Source: an uncultured Fidelibacterota bacterium
GTDB lineage: Bacteria; Fidelibacterota; Marinisomatia; Marinisomatales; TCS55
Direction of reading: 5' to 3'
Assembly (NCBI GenBank): GCA_913049685.1
Contig: CAJWZD010000001.1
Coordinates: 62,001 to 126,000, forward strand
DNA length: 64,000 bases
A program made the translations under genes and the position numbers. This document shows, piece by piece, positions 29,720-39,878 of the stretch. A model generated the notes under the pieces. The model saw only the letters and a program-made list of their open reading frames with translations. It made no database searches and was not told the DNA's origin. Positions within the stretch are counted from its first letter, which is position 1. Each line of letters starts with the position of its first letter.

Positions 29720-31458
29720 AATCAATGAAAGTTCTAGTAACTTTAATTTCCTTTTTTATTTTTTCATGCAGTACTTCATCAATTGAAAGGCCTAGTGCAG
29801 GTAGATTAAAAAGGACGGTTTGGGATAAGGGCGCAATGGTAAGTGCTGCGAACCCACATGCAGTTGACGCAGCAGTTGAAATTATAAAAAAAGGTGGTAG
29901 CGCTGTTGATGCAGCCATCGCAGCCCATGCAGTTCTTGGTCTCGTTGAGCCTCAAAGCTCTGGTTTAGGTGGAGGTGGCTTTATGTTAAACTATGATTTT
30001 GCAAGTGGAGGTCTCACTTTTATTGATGGTAGAGAGATTGCTCCAGCCAAAGCAACTATGGATATGTTTATGAAAGATGGAAACGTGATGAGCTTTAGAG
30101 AAGCCTGGGTAAGCGGTAAAGCTGTTGGCTCCCCAGGTGCGGTTGCTTTATATAAAACTGCGCATGAACGTTCTGGGAAAATGCCTTGGGATGAATTATT
30201 TCTATATGCAATTGATTTAGCCGAGAATGGATTTAAGGTATCTGCTAGGCTCGCGGGTTTTGTAAAAGCGCTTCAGTCTTATGGAAGACTATCGATAAAT
30301 GAGGGCTCTAAAGATTATTTTTATCCTAATGGTATTCCCATAAAAGAAGGGCACATTTTAAAAAACCAACAATATGCTAATACGTTAAAAAAGATTTCAA
30401 ATGAAGGAATAAAAGGTTTTTACGAAGGTCCTATTGCCGAGAGTATTGTTGAAAGTGCGACTAAAGAGCCTAATCCAGGTTCTTTAAGTATAAATGATTT
30501 AAAAAATTATAGTACAGTAATTCGCCCTGTAATTTGTGGATCATTCAGAGATTTAAGTATTTGTACGACTTCTCCACCATCATCTGGTGGTGCTCAGATT
30601 ATGATTGCGGGTATTTATGATAACCTCATTAATAATAAAATGAAACAACGCGAAAAAATTCAAGCATTTGTAGATGCACAACGCCTATCCTATGCAGATA
30701 GGGATCATTATTTTGGCGATCCGGACGAAGTTGAAATTCCAATAGATGCATTATTGCATCCTGATTATCTTCGTCAAAGATCAAATGAAAAATTTGAGCC
30801 CGGTGCTATCCCAACCCCTGGAGATCCTTCTGAGTTTGTTAGTGCCAGTATAGACATTCCAATTTGGGGATTAGACAATACCCAAGAAGCATCTGGTACT
30901 ACGCATATATCAATTATTGATTTTGAAGGTAATGCTGTATCGATGACAGCTACCATTGAAAGTGCATTTGGATCTCATCGGTGGTCATCTGGATTCTTAT
31001 TGAATAATGAAATGACTGATTTTTCCCGAAAAGTACCTAACGATGGATCAAAACTGGCTAATGCTGTTGCTCCAAACAGGAGACCCAGGTCTTCAATGTC
31101 ACCCACCATGATTTTTGATAAATACAATAATCTTCTAATGATTACAGGATCGCCTGGTGGAAATTCAATCCCAGCCTATGTGTCAAAAACTATACTGGGT
31201 GTATTTGATTGGGGTCTTTCTGCGCAGCAAGCTGTTGATCTTCCCAATATTGTAGCTCGCGGTGAAAAGGTAAAGATAGAATCATCGCGTCATGGTAAAA
31301 AGATTAAGCGTCAATTAAAAAAAGATGGGTATAAAGTTTCTGATTTTGGAAGAAATGAGGTTTCAGGTCTTCACTTGATCACAGTTCTACCATCAAAACT
31401 TGATGGAGCATACGATAAAAGGCGTGAAGGGAAAGTGGTTTATTTAAATGAAAAATAG
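29704..31458 (+). CDS. ggt: Gamma-glutamyltransferase, lipoprotein-like (first of tandem pair)
   Basis: MVSAANPHAVDAAVEIIKKGGSAVDAAIAA, SGTTHISIIDFEGNAVS, GSHRWSSGFLLNNEMTDF, GSPGG. Confidence 0.94.
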   Translation: MAKEIKSMKVLVTLISFFIFSCSTSSIERPSAGRLKRTVWDKGAMVSAANPHAVDAAVEIIKKGGSAVDAAIAAHAVLGLVEPQSSGLGGGGFMLNYDFASGGLTFIDGREIAPAKATMDMFMKDGNVMSFREAWVSGKAVGSPGAVALYKTAHERSGKMPWDELFLYAIDLAENGFKVSARLAGFVKALQSYGRLSINEGSKDYFYPNGIPIKEGHILKNQQYANTLKKISNEGIKGFYEGPIAESIVESATKEPNPGSLSINDLKNYSTVIRPVICGSFRDLSICTTSPPSSGGAQIMIAGIYDNLINNKMKQREKIQAFVDAQRLSYADRDHYFGDPDEVEIPIDALLHPDYLRQRSNEKFEPGAIPTPGDPSEFVSASIDIPIWGLDNTQEASGTTHISIIDFEGNAVSMTATIESAFGSHRWSSGFLLNNEMTDFSRKVPNDGSKLANAVAPNRRPRSSMSPTMIFDKYNNLLMITGSPGGNSIPAYVSKTILGVFDWGLSAQQAVDLPNIVARGEKVKIESSRHGKKIKRQLKKDGYKVSDFGRNEVSGLHLITVLPSKLDGAYDKRREGKVVYLNEK

Positions 31459-33142
31459 GTCTCTTTTAGTAATTGTATTGATTTGTATTTCATGTACAAA
31501 AGAGAAAGTAATTACTGGAAAAAATGGCATGGTTGTTTCAACTAGCGCACAAGCATCACAAGTTGGTATTGAAATCCTAAAGCAGGGCGGTAATGCAGTT
31601 GACGCGGCGGCGGCAGTTGGGTTTACCCTCGCAGTTACCTCATCTTCAAATGGAAATCTAGGAGGTGGTGGATTCATGGTAAGCAGAATGGCAAACGGCA
31701 AAACATTTACACTCGACTATCGAGAAATGGCGCCAAAGTCTGCGTATAAGGATTTATTTTTAGATTCATCAAAAAACATTATTGAAGGTAAATCGACTGC
31801 AACCCATTATGCTTCAGGTGTTCCGGGTTCTGTTGATGGTCTTTTGAGAGCATGGAGTGATCACGGTTCAGGAAAAATTTCTATTAAACAACTACTAGGA
31901 CCAGCAATAGACTATGCTAAAAATGGATTTGCGTTAACAAAATATGAGGCGGAACGATTCAATAGTAGAAAGTCTTTTTTGAGTAAGCATCCCGAAACAA
32001 GAAGAATTTTTACTAGAAACGATAGAAAGTGGAAAAGTGGTGACGTCTTCTATCAAAAAGATTTGGCAGCAACTTTGGAGCGAATAGTTGAAAACGGACG
32101 TAATGGATTTTACAGGGGTAAAACTGCCCAGCTGATTGTTGCTGAAATGAAGAATGCTTCTAATTGGATGACATTAGAGGATCTTGAAAACTATACATCA
32201 AAATACCGAAAACCTGTTGTAGGAGAATTTAACGGTCTTGAGATTATTTCAATGGGCCCACCCAGTTCAGGGGGAATTCTGCTGGTCATGATGCTAAATA
32301 TGTTCACTTCTTTTGGAGATATGAATAACACTAATATCTTTGACCTTGAATTTAATTCATCTGAATATATTCACTTAATCACTGAAATTGAACGCAGAGC
32401 CTACGCTGATCGAGCTACCCATTTAGGTGATGAAGATTTTTGGCAAGTTCCATCCGAAATGCTTCTTTCAGAAATATACGCTAAAGAGAGAGTTCAAAAT
32501 ATTAGCATAGATAAATCAACAGCATCAGATGATATTAAAGCAGGCAATAGCCCTTTTTCTGAAAGTGAGGAAACTACCCACTATTCTGTAATTGATAAGT
32601 ATGGAAATGCTGTTTCCGTTACCACAACTATTAACTCAGGATACGGAAGCGGAATTACAGTAACAGGGGCAGGTTTCATTTTAAATAATGAAATGGATGA
32701 TTTTTCTAGTAAACCTGGAGTTCCAAATATGTTTGGCCTTATTGGAAATGAAGCAAATGCTATTGAAGCATATAAGCGACCTCTAAGCTCAATGACACCA
32801 ACTTTGGTAATCAAAGATGATAAGCCCTTTTTAATACTGGGCACACCTGGAGGTTCAACAATTATTACAACAGTTTTACAAAATATTTTGAATGTAGTCG
32901 TTCATAAGATGAATATTAAAGAAGCTGTAGATGCTCCTAGATTTCATTCACAGTGGTTGCCCGATCAAATTGATTATGAAAAAAACAGTTTATCAAAAAG
33001 AACTGCTAATAAGCTGATGCTATTGGGTCATAAGCTAGATCAAAGAGGATATATTGGCGAAGCAAATGGCATAATGATCGATAATGGGATTTATATAGGG
33101 GGAGCTGACAGGCGCGGTGAAAATACAGCAGTTGGATACTAA
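31448..33142 (+). CDS. ggt: Gamma-glutamyltransferase (second of tandem pair)
   Basis: MVVSTSAQASQVGIEILKQGGNAVDAAAAVGFTLAV, ETTHYSVIDKYGNAVSVTTTINSGYGS, LGTPGGSTI. Confidence 0.94.
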   Translation: MKNRSLLVIVLICISCTKEKVITGKNGMVVSTSAQASQVGIEILKQGGNAVDAAAAVGFTLAVTSSSNGNLGGGGFMVSRMANGKTFTLDYREMAPKSAYKDLFLDSSKNIIEGKSTATHYASGVPGSVDGLLRAWSDHGSGKISIKQLLGPAIDYAKNGFALTKYEAERFNSRKSFLSKHPETRRIFTRNDRKWKSGDVFYQKDLAATLERIVENGRNGFYRGKTAQLIVAEMKNASNWMTLEDLENYTSKYRKPVVGEFNGLEIISMGPPSSGGILLVMMLNMFTSFGDMNNTNIFDLEFNSSEYIHLITEIERRAYADRATHLGDEDFWQVPSEMLLSEIYAKERVQNISIDKSTASDDIKAGNSPFSESEETTHYSVIDKYGNAVSVTTTINSGYGSGITVTGAGFILNNEMDDFSSKPGVPNMFGLIGNEANAIEAYKRPLSSMTPTLVIKDDKPFLILGTPGGSTIITTVLQNILNVVVHKMNIKEAVDAPRFHSQWLPDQIDYEKNSLSKRTANKLMLLGHKLDQRGYIGEANGIMIDNGIYIGGADRRGENTAVGY

Positions 33143-33150
33143 CTTAATTT

Positions 33151-33939
33151 TTAAATTTTTAGAATAACCTTTTCGAGTAGCTCAGAAAACTCTTTATCAA
33201 ATTTTCCTGCGTTTGAAACGACTTCGTCATGTGTTAGAGGCATAGTTGAAATTCCAGCAGCATAGTTTGTTAAGCATGAAATTGTTAAAGTTTTAATCCC
33301 AAGTTCAGCTGAGGTTTTCATTTCTGGAACTGTGCTCATTCCAACTGCACCGCCGCCTAATCTTGCCATATCTTGAATTTCAGCTGGAGTTTCATATGAT
33401 GGACCCAGAGTCCAACAATAACATCCTGTGCATGTATTTAGCTTTAGATCATTAGAAGCTGATTTAGCAATTGCAATTAATCCATGATCATGAAAAATAG
33501 AATCATAATAAATCATAGGGTCTTTTGCATTTTCTCTAAATGTAAAATCCATGTGAGAATCAGCTATCATAAAATTACCTGGTGGATTCTCAATTTTTAA
33601 TGAGCCTGCAGAATTTGTTATAATTAAATATTTAACTCCAAGTTTAGACAACACTCTTATTGGAGCAGTTACTAAATCAAGTGAATAGCCCTCATAGTAA
33701 TGCATCCGCCCTTTGGCTACTATGATACTTGTTCCATTTAATTCGCCAATAACAAATTCTCCTGCGTGACCTTTAATATTTGTTATGGGATAATTTGGAA
33801 TTGAACTGTAGGGTATTGTAGTTTTTTTTATAATTTTGTCAGATATTCTACTCAACCCAGAGCCAAGTATAACGGCAATTTTTCCATTAAAATTTGATTT
33901 ATCTATTATTATTTCGGCTATTCGCTGGGTATTTATCAT
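33151..33939 (-). CDS. Purine nucleoside phosphorylase
   Basis: IAVILGSGLS, GRMHYYEGYS, ITNSAGSL, LGPSYETPAEI, VGMSTVPE. Confidence 0.94.
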   Translation of the reverse strand: MINTQRIAEIIIDKSNFNGKIAVILGSGLSRISDKIIKKTTIPYSSIPNYPITNIKGHAGEFVIGELNGTSIIVAKGRMHYYEGYSLDLVTAPIRVLSKLGVKYLIITNSAGSLKIENPPGNFMIADSHMDFTFRENAKDPMIYYDSIFHDHGLIAIAKSASNDLKLNTCTGCYCWTLGPSYETPAEIQDMARLGGGAVGMSTVPEMKTSAELGIKTLTISCLTNYAAGISTMPLTHDEVVSNAGKFDKEFSELLEKVILKI

Positions 33940-33940
33940 T

Positions 33941-34963
33941 TTAATTTTTAACAGCTAACTGTCCACAACCGGCGTCGATCCTAGTCCCCTTGCTCCATCT
34001 TACCGTAACAGTAAATGGTGCATTTTTTAAAGCATTAATAAATGCATCAATTGATTTACTTTTTGGGCGGCTAAATTTCCCGCCAATTTCATTGTAGGGT
34101 ATCAAATTTAATTTGCAGGGTATATCCTTTAATAAATCCATTAATTCAAATGCACATGCTTCTGAATCATTAATGTTTTCTAATAGAACATATTCAAAAG
34201 TCACAAATCTTTTTAATTTGCTGTAGTAATATTCTGCGGATTTGATTAGTTCTTTTATAGGGTTATTAATTGTTAAAGGCATAATCTTTTTACGTATTTC
34301 ATCATTTGGTGCATTTAGGCTTATCGCAAGCTTATAAGGTAATTTATCATCAGCCATTTTATATATTTTTGAGACAATACCTGCAGTTGAAATGGTAATT
34401 CTTCGTGCTCCTATATTGATTTTTTTATTCATGATTTCAGCAGCTTTAGAAACATTTTTATAATTCAAAAACGGCTCTCCCATTCCCATAAATACAACAT
34501 TCGTGACTCTCGATTTTGACTTTTTAGATAAATGTAGAAATTGATCTACTATTTCACCGGGACTTAAGTTTTCTTTAAAACCCATAAATGCTGTCGCACA
34601 AAACTTGCAATCAACAGCACAACCTGATTGACTCGACACACAGATTGTTGTTCTATTTTTCTGATACATTAAAACTGATTCTATTTTATTTTTTTTGCTA
34701 GTTTGAAAGAGAAATTTCTGGGCAGGATCGTTTGATTGTCCAGAGGAACTAATTTCTGTCAACGGATGAAGCTTAAATGACGAGTCAAGCCTGCTTACAA
34801 GTTTTTGGGGGAGGTTATTCATATCCCGCCATCTTTCAACATATTTTTTATAAATCCAATCCTCTAGCTGAACAGAGCGATATGGTAGCTCTCCAAAGCT
34901 TTCAACAACTTCGCTAATTTCCTTTTTGGAAAGATCAAGAAAGGATTTATTGTTATTATTCAT
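33941..34963 (-). CDS. rlmN: 23S rRNA (adenine(2503)-C(2))-methyltransferase
   Basis: Radical SAM SQSGCAVDCKFCATAFMGFKENL, VFMGMGEPFLNY, RWSKGTRIDAGCGQL. Confidence 0.97.
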   Translation of the reverse strand: MNNNNKSFLDLSKKEISEVVESFGELPYRSVQLEDWIYKKYVERWRDMNNLPQKLVSRLDSSFKLHPLTEISSSGQSNDPAQKFLFQTSKKNKIESVLMYQKNRTTICVSSQSGCAVDCKFCATAFMGFKENLSPGEIVDQFLHLSKKSKSRVTNVVFMGMGEPFLNYKNVSKAAEIMNKKINIGARRITISTAGIVSKIYKMADDKLPYKLAISLNAPNDEIRKKIMPLTINNPIKELIKSAEYYYSKLKRFVTFEYVLLENINDSEACAFELMDLLKDIPCKLNLIPYNEIGGKFSRPKSKSIDAFINALKNAPFTVTVRWSKGTRIDAGCGQLAVKN

Positions 34964-35067
34964 AGTTAATAATTTTATAGTTTAATTTCATCTTAACAAG
35001 ACATCTCTTTGCATCATTAAAGATGAAAATGTAATTTCATGACCGTTTAAAGTAAAATAGGTAAGAT

Positions 35068-36048
35068 ATGACAGACCAAAAAGATATACAGCTATTAGAA
35101 AAGCTAGGAGATATGAAATCACGATTTTTTGAAGAAATCGGAAAATCAGTTATTGGGCAACATGATGTTTTAAATCATATTTTAATTGCTCTACTATGCA
35201 AGGGCCATACTTTAATTGTAGGTGTGCCAGGACTTGCCAAGACATTAATTATTAAATCTATGTCGGAACTGCTAGATTTAAAGTTCAATCGAATTCAATT
35301 CACCCCAGATTTAATGCCAAGTGATATTACAGGCACCGAGGTCATCGATGAGGTAAAATCTACAGGCAAAAGATCTTTTAGATTTTTTAAGGGACCTATT
35401 TTTAGCAATATTATTCTAGCAGATGAAATAAATAGAACCCCTCCAAAAACACAAGCTGCACTTTTAGAAGCGATGCAAGAACATAGAGTAACTACTGCAG
35501 GTAAATCTTATGAACTAGATCAGCCATTTTTTGTACTTGCCACTCAAAACCCAATCGAGCAAGAAGGAACATACCCGCTACCTGAGGCTCAGCTTGATAG
35601 ATTTATGTTCAATCTATTAATCAATTATCCTGATCGCGATGAGGAGATATCAATTATAAAAAAGACTACATCTCTAGGTGAGTCAAAGCCACAGAAAATT
35701 ATTTCTAAAAAAGAGATTTTAGATTTTCAAAATCTAGTCTTACGAGTTCCGATGGCAGATAACGTTATTGAGTATGCAGTTGATTTAGTTGCTTCTACGC
35801 GTCCAAGTAAGAAGGCAAAGAAATTTGTTAATGATTATATAGAATGGGGGGCAGGCCCTAGAGCAGCGCAGTCTCTTGTTCTTGGTGCTAAGGCTCATGC
35901 CATTTTAAATGGAAATCCATCAGTAAATATTGATGATGTAAAAAAAATGGTTTATCCTGTTCTAAGGCATAGGGTTATCCCAAGTTATAGTGCTGACGCT
36001 GAAGGCATATCTGTTGATGGAATACTTGAAAAATTAGTTCATGGGTAG
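35068..36048 (+). CDS. MoxR family AAA ATPase
   Basis: GVPGLAKTL Walker A, NIILADEINRTPPKTQAALLEAMQEHRVT, ATQNPIEQEGTYPLPEAQLDRF. Confidence 0.97.
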   Translation: MTDQKDIQLLEKLGDMKSRFFEEIGKSVIGQHDVLNHILIALLCKGHTLIVGVPGLAKTLIIKSMSELLDLKFNRIQFTPDLMPSDITGTEVIDEVKSTGKRSFRFFKGPIFSNIILADEINRTPPKTQAALLEAMQEHRVTTAGKSYELDQPFFVLATQNPIEQEGTYPLPEAQLDRFMFNLLINYPDRDEEISIIKKTTSLGESKPQKIISKKEILDFQNLVLRVPMADNVIEYAVDLVASTRPSKKAKKFVNDYIEWGAGPRAAQSLVLGAKAHAILNGNPSVNIDDVKKMVYPVLRHRVIPSYSADAEGISVDGILEKLVHG

Positions 36049-36934
36049 TTCAAAAAAATATCTTAATCCAGCCGTACTTTCAAGTATCGACAATATGGCC
36101 CTAAGGGCAAAGCTTGTTGTTGAGGGTTATCTTGTTGGTAAACACAAAAGTCCTTATCACGGTTTTAGCGTAGAATTTGCTGAACACCGTACTTATGGTC
36201 AGGGCGATGAGATAAAGCATATTGATTGGAAGCTTTATGGTAAAACGGATCGACATTATGTAAAACGATTTGAAGAAGAAACTAATTTGAGGAGCTATAT
36301 CTTACTTGACATAAGCAAATCAATGAGTTTTAAAAGCAAGAATATTTCCAAGCTAAAATATGGTGAATCTCTAACTGCTGCACTAACGCATCTTATGATT
36401 AACCAGAAGGATGCAGTAGGGCTTATTTTATTTGATAATGCTATCAGAGAATACATTACTCCTAAAACTTCTAAGTCTCATAAAAATGTTATTTTTAATT
36501 CACTTAGTAAATGTAAAGCAGGAAAAAATACAAATATCCAGTTAATTTTAGATTCTATGGCTGAGCGAATAAAAAAAAGTGGATTGGTAATACTTATCTC
36601 GGACCTTCTAGATGATCCAAAAAATGTTATGAAAGGATTAAATCATTTTAGGCACAACAAACAAGAAGTCATCGTTTTTCATTTGCTGGATAAACAAGAA
36701 TTTAATTTTACGTTTAATGAAAGAACGAAATTTTCAGACATGGAAACTGGAGAAACAATAACGACTGATCCCTGGCATATTCAATCTTCTTACCAAGATA
36801 AAATCAAATTATTCATAAATAAATTTAAGAGAGAGTGCGGTAATCAAAAAATTGACTACGTCCCAATTTATACTGATCAAAATTTTGATTTAGCCCTAAG
36901 TGAATACATTCGAAAAAGACACAAATCAAACTAG
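36041..36934 (+). CDS. DUF58 domain protein
   Basis: SVEFAEHRTYGQGDEIKHIDWKLYGKTDRHYVKRFEEETNLRSYILLDISKSM. Confidence 0.95.
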   Translation: MGSSKKYLNPAVLSSIDNMALRAKLVVEGYLVGKHKSPYHGFSVEFAEHRTYGQGDEIKHIDWKLYGKTDRHYVKRFEEETNLRSYILLDISKSMSFKSKNISKLKYGESLTAALTHLMINQKDAVGLILFDNAIREYITPKTSKSHKNVIFNSLSKCKAGKNTNIQLILDSMAERIKKSGLVILISDLLDDPKNVMKGLNHFRHNKQEVIVFHLLDKQEFNFTFNERTKFSDMETGETITTDPWHIQSSYQDKIKLFINKFKRECGNQKIDYVPIYTDQNFDLALSEYIRKRHKSN

Positions 36935-36945
36935 TTGATTAAAAT

Positions 36946-38016
36946 TTAGCCACCAAGTTTTTTTGCCTTTTCAAAATATTTTGTTGCTCCATCCATATCA
37001 CCTTGCTTGATTAAAACTCTAGCCATTCCCTTAAAATGATCAGGATTCTCAGGCTCTAGTTGGATCAGCTCACGGTAAAATTTAGACGCTCTTCTCCACT
37101 TTTCAGCATTTTCAAAAGTCTGCGCTATGCCGCTTAATGCCTCAGTGTCTTCAGGATTTAAATCATATGCATAAAAAAAGTTGTCTTCAGCCTCTTCAAA
37201 TTGATCAAGCTGCATATACAAAACTCCAAGATTAAAGTATAAATTAGCTTTTATTATTTTATCTTCTTCCTGCTTTATAGCTGTTTCAAATGTTTCAACA
37301 GACTTTTCCTTATTGCCATTATCATAGTAAAGAGTGGCTAGCTGTCTAACAGCATCTGTATTAGATGGATCCAGTTGAACTGATTTTTCAATGTGAAATA
37401 AAGCATCTTTTTTATCTCCAATCAGAGACAAAATTTGACCGAGTGTAAAATTTGTCTGAAAATCTTCTGGATTTTTTTCGTAACCCATCTTTCCAGATTC
37501 AATGGCTTTATCTGGTTCGCCCATTTCATAATAACAGGTAGCAAGTATTGAGTATGTTTGTGATTTAGAAGGATCAATAGAAACAGATTCGTTAAACACG
37601 CCAATAGCGTCTTCTAAAATTGATTTATCTTGGCTTTTTTTATAACTATTAAACTTTCTAACGGCTTTGTTATAATTTTCCGCCCAATACATTTCGCGAT
37701 AATTTTTTGTTACTTCCTTTACAGGTCTGCCAAGGGTTTTAGCTTCAGGATTAATGGAAACGGCTGAATTAAACATTTCATTCATTTTCTTCCATTCTTT
37801 TTTTCTAGCATGCACATGGTATCCAATTTGAACCATAATTTCGGCATTTTCAGGTTCAACCTTAATCGCCTCTAATAAATACTGCTCAGCCTCTTCCCAA
37901 TTTTCATCTTGAATGGCCATCTTGGCTGAAGTGTACTCAACTGTTGACGTACAAGACCAAAAATTTATAAAAATAATTAATAATATTGTTTTTGAAATGA
38001 GTGTATTAATCTTCAT
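36946..38016 (-). CDS. TPR repeat lipoprotein
   Basis: Lipobox FWSC; multiple TPR units (EEAEQYLLEAIKVEPENAEI, DKAIESGKMGYEKNPEDFQ). Confidence 0.85.
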   Translation of the reverse strand: MKINTLISKTILLIIFINFWSCTSTVEYTSAKMAIQDENWEEAEQYLLEAIKVEPENAEIMVQIGYHVHARKKEWKKMNEMFNSAVSINPEAKTLGRPVKEVTKNYREMYWAENYNKAVRKFNSYKKSQDKSILEDAIGVFNESVSIDPSKSQTYSILATCYYEMGEPDKAIESGKMGYEKNPEDFQTNFTLGQILSLIGDKKDALFHIEKSVQLDPSNTDAVRQLATLYYDNGNKEKSVETFETAIKQEEDKIIKANLYFNLGVLYMQLDQFEEAEDNFFYAYDLNPEDTEALSGIAQTFENAEKWRRASKFYRELIQLEPENPDHFKGMARVLIKQGDMDGATKYFEKAKKLGG

Positions 38017-38073
38017 AAAGTCTCTTTTATTTTAATTATTGATTACCTAATCTAGGCTTGTAATTCTGTGCTA

Positions 38074-38970
38074 TCAAGATTTTAGGGTCTTATTTAAAAA
38101 ATTAATCCGATCGTTAATTTCATTATTTGATGCACTTTGAAGTTTTTCAATACCAAAAGATTCAATGCTAATTGATGCAGATGCAGATGCATTTAGAAGT
38201 GCAGTCTCTTTTGAATCTTCATTTGCGAGGGATGATACAAAAGCACCTGCAAAAACATCCCCTGCACCAGTAGGATCAACTACATTAGTTACTGGAAAGG
38301 CATCAACAGTAATGTGCTCTGTCAATGAAAAAAGTTCTGCCCCCCTACTCCCTTTTTTTATTACAACTACTTCAGGGCCCATTTTTAAAAGAGAACTAGC
38401 AGCATTATTAATATTATTCTCATTTGTCAAAAGAAAGGTTTCGCTTTCATTTATCAATAGGAAATTTGAAGCTGAAAGAACTTTTTCAAGACTTGGTAGA
38501 GTTGTTTCTATCCAAAGATTCATTGTATCAATTACAACGATTGCATTTGGATTTTGGTTTTGTTGAATAACTGATTGCTGTAATTCAGGGTGAATATTTG
38601 CAAGAAGTATATGCGATCTATTTTTATTTGACTCAGTTAAAACCGGTCTAAAATCTGAAAATACTCCTAGCTCTGTGAATAGTGTATCTCTATCGTCCCA
38701 ATTTTCGTGATACCTTCCACCCCATTGAAAAGTTTTCCCTTCAGCAATTTTTAAATCACTCAGATCACTAGCATAAGACTTATAAAGAGAATGCCCTTCG
38801 CTGGGAAAATCGTTGCCGACAATACCCACAATTGATACCTCTGATTGCCTGCCAGATGCTACTAAACTGTAAGTTGTAGATCCTCCAAGAATATTGGATC
38901 TTTTTTCAACTGGAGTTTCGATGGTATCCATGGCAATTGAGCCAACAATTAGAATAGAATTATGTGACAT
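38074..38970 (-). CDS. PfkB family carbohydrate kinase
   Basis: ILIVGSIAMDTIE, GGSTTYSLVASGRQ; DPTGAGDVFAGAF catalytic motif. Confidence 0.92.
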   Translation of the reverse strand: MSHNSILIVGSIAMDTIETPVEKRSNILGGSTTYSLVASGRQSEVSIVGIVGNDFPSEGHSLYKSYASDLSDLKIAEGKTFQWGGRYHENWDDRDTLFTELGVFSDFRPVLTESNKNRSHILLANIHPELQQSVIQQNQNPNAIVVIDTMNLWIETTLPSLEKVLSASNFLLINESETFLLTNENNINNAASSLLKMGPEVVVIKKGSRGAELFSLTEHITVDAFPVTNVVDPTGAGDVFAGAFVSSLANEDSKETALLNASASASISIESFGIEKLQSASNNEINDRINFLNKTLKS

Positions 38971-39082
38971 TAGATTGATATATTATTAAAAAAATTTAAC
39001 GCTCTACAAGCAATATTCAATTTAAATTTATTTTTATTGACGACTTGACGACACTCTCAAAGACTGTGTATTTTCAGGTTCT

Positions 39083-39856
39083 ATGAATTCGAAAACCTAC
39101 GCATTAATCACAGACATACATTCAAATTCAGTTGCATTGAAAAAAGGATTAGAAATTATCAATAGTCGTGATGATATTGATAAAATAATTTTTTTGGGTG
39201 ACTATTTTTCCTTAGGTCCGGAACCAAAAGAAATACTGGATATCCTCAAATCTAAGACCGAATCGATTTTGATAAGGGGAAATCATGAAAGGTATTTATT
39301 AGAAAAAATTTGGAATGACGATGAGCCTTCTCTAGAAGGGATGCCGCAAGATGACCCGCTTCTGCATGAGATTGTAGATAATGAAAAATGGACTGCGGAA
39401 CAGATCGGTGATGAAGGAATTGAATTTTGCAATGCTATGACTATTTCAAATAGGCAAATTGTTGGGAATACACTAGTGGAATTCTGTCACGCATGGTATG
39501 AAAGAGATGAAATTCCTCCCACAATGGAAGAAGCGTTACAATGGCGCGACGAAATATCTAAGAAGAATCCAGAGATCGAGCAGTTTATTATTGTTCATGG
39601 CCATTTACATATACCAAGAGAAGAGTCTAAAGAAAACATAAAAATATTATGCCAAGGCGCTACTGGACTACCTTTTGATGAGGACCCAAGGGGGGCCCTT
39701 GCTTTTTTAACTGTTGGAGATTCTTTTCAGTGGAATATTATTAGATTTGAATATGACTCACAATCTACCATTGATATGCTTGAGCAGCGGCAACCCCCTT
39801 TTTATAAGAATCTTCAGAACACTGTCCGCTATGCTGCCATTAGAAATGATATCTAG
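39083..39856 (+). CDS. Metallophosphoesterase family protein
   Basis: ALITDIHSNSVAL, FLGDYFSLGPEP, RGNHERYL, IVHGHLHIPRE. Confidence 0.9.
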   Translation: MNSKTYALITDIHSNSVALKKGLEIINSRDDIDKIIFLGDYFSLGPEPKEILDILKSKTESILIRGNHERYLLEKIWNDDEPSLEGMPQDDPLLHEIVDNEKWTAEQIGDEGIEFCNAMTISNRQIVGNTLVEFCHAWYERDEIPPTMEEALQWRDEISKKNPEIEQFIIVHGHLHIPREESKENIKILCQGATGLPFDEDPRGALAFLTVGDSFQWNIIRFEYDSQSTIDMLEQRQPPFYKNLQNTVRYAAIRNDI

Positions 39857-39878
39857 ATTTATTTTTTGTTAATATTGA

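Noticed and set aside
31444-31701. Antisense ORFs inside the gamma-glutamyltransferases (also 29697..29918, 30774..30956, 32581..32844)
   Set aside because: Fully inside well-supported CDSs on the other strand, with no start context or recognisable family.
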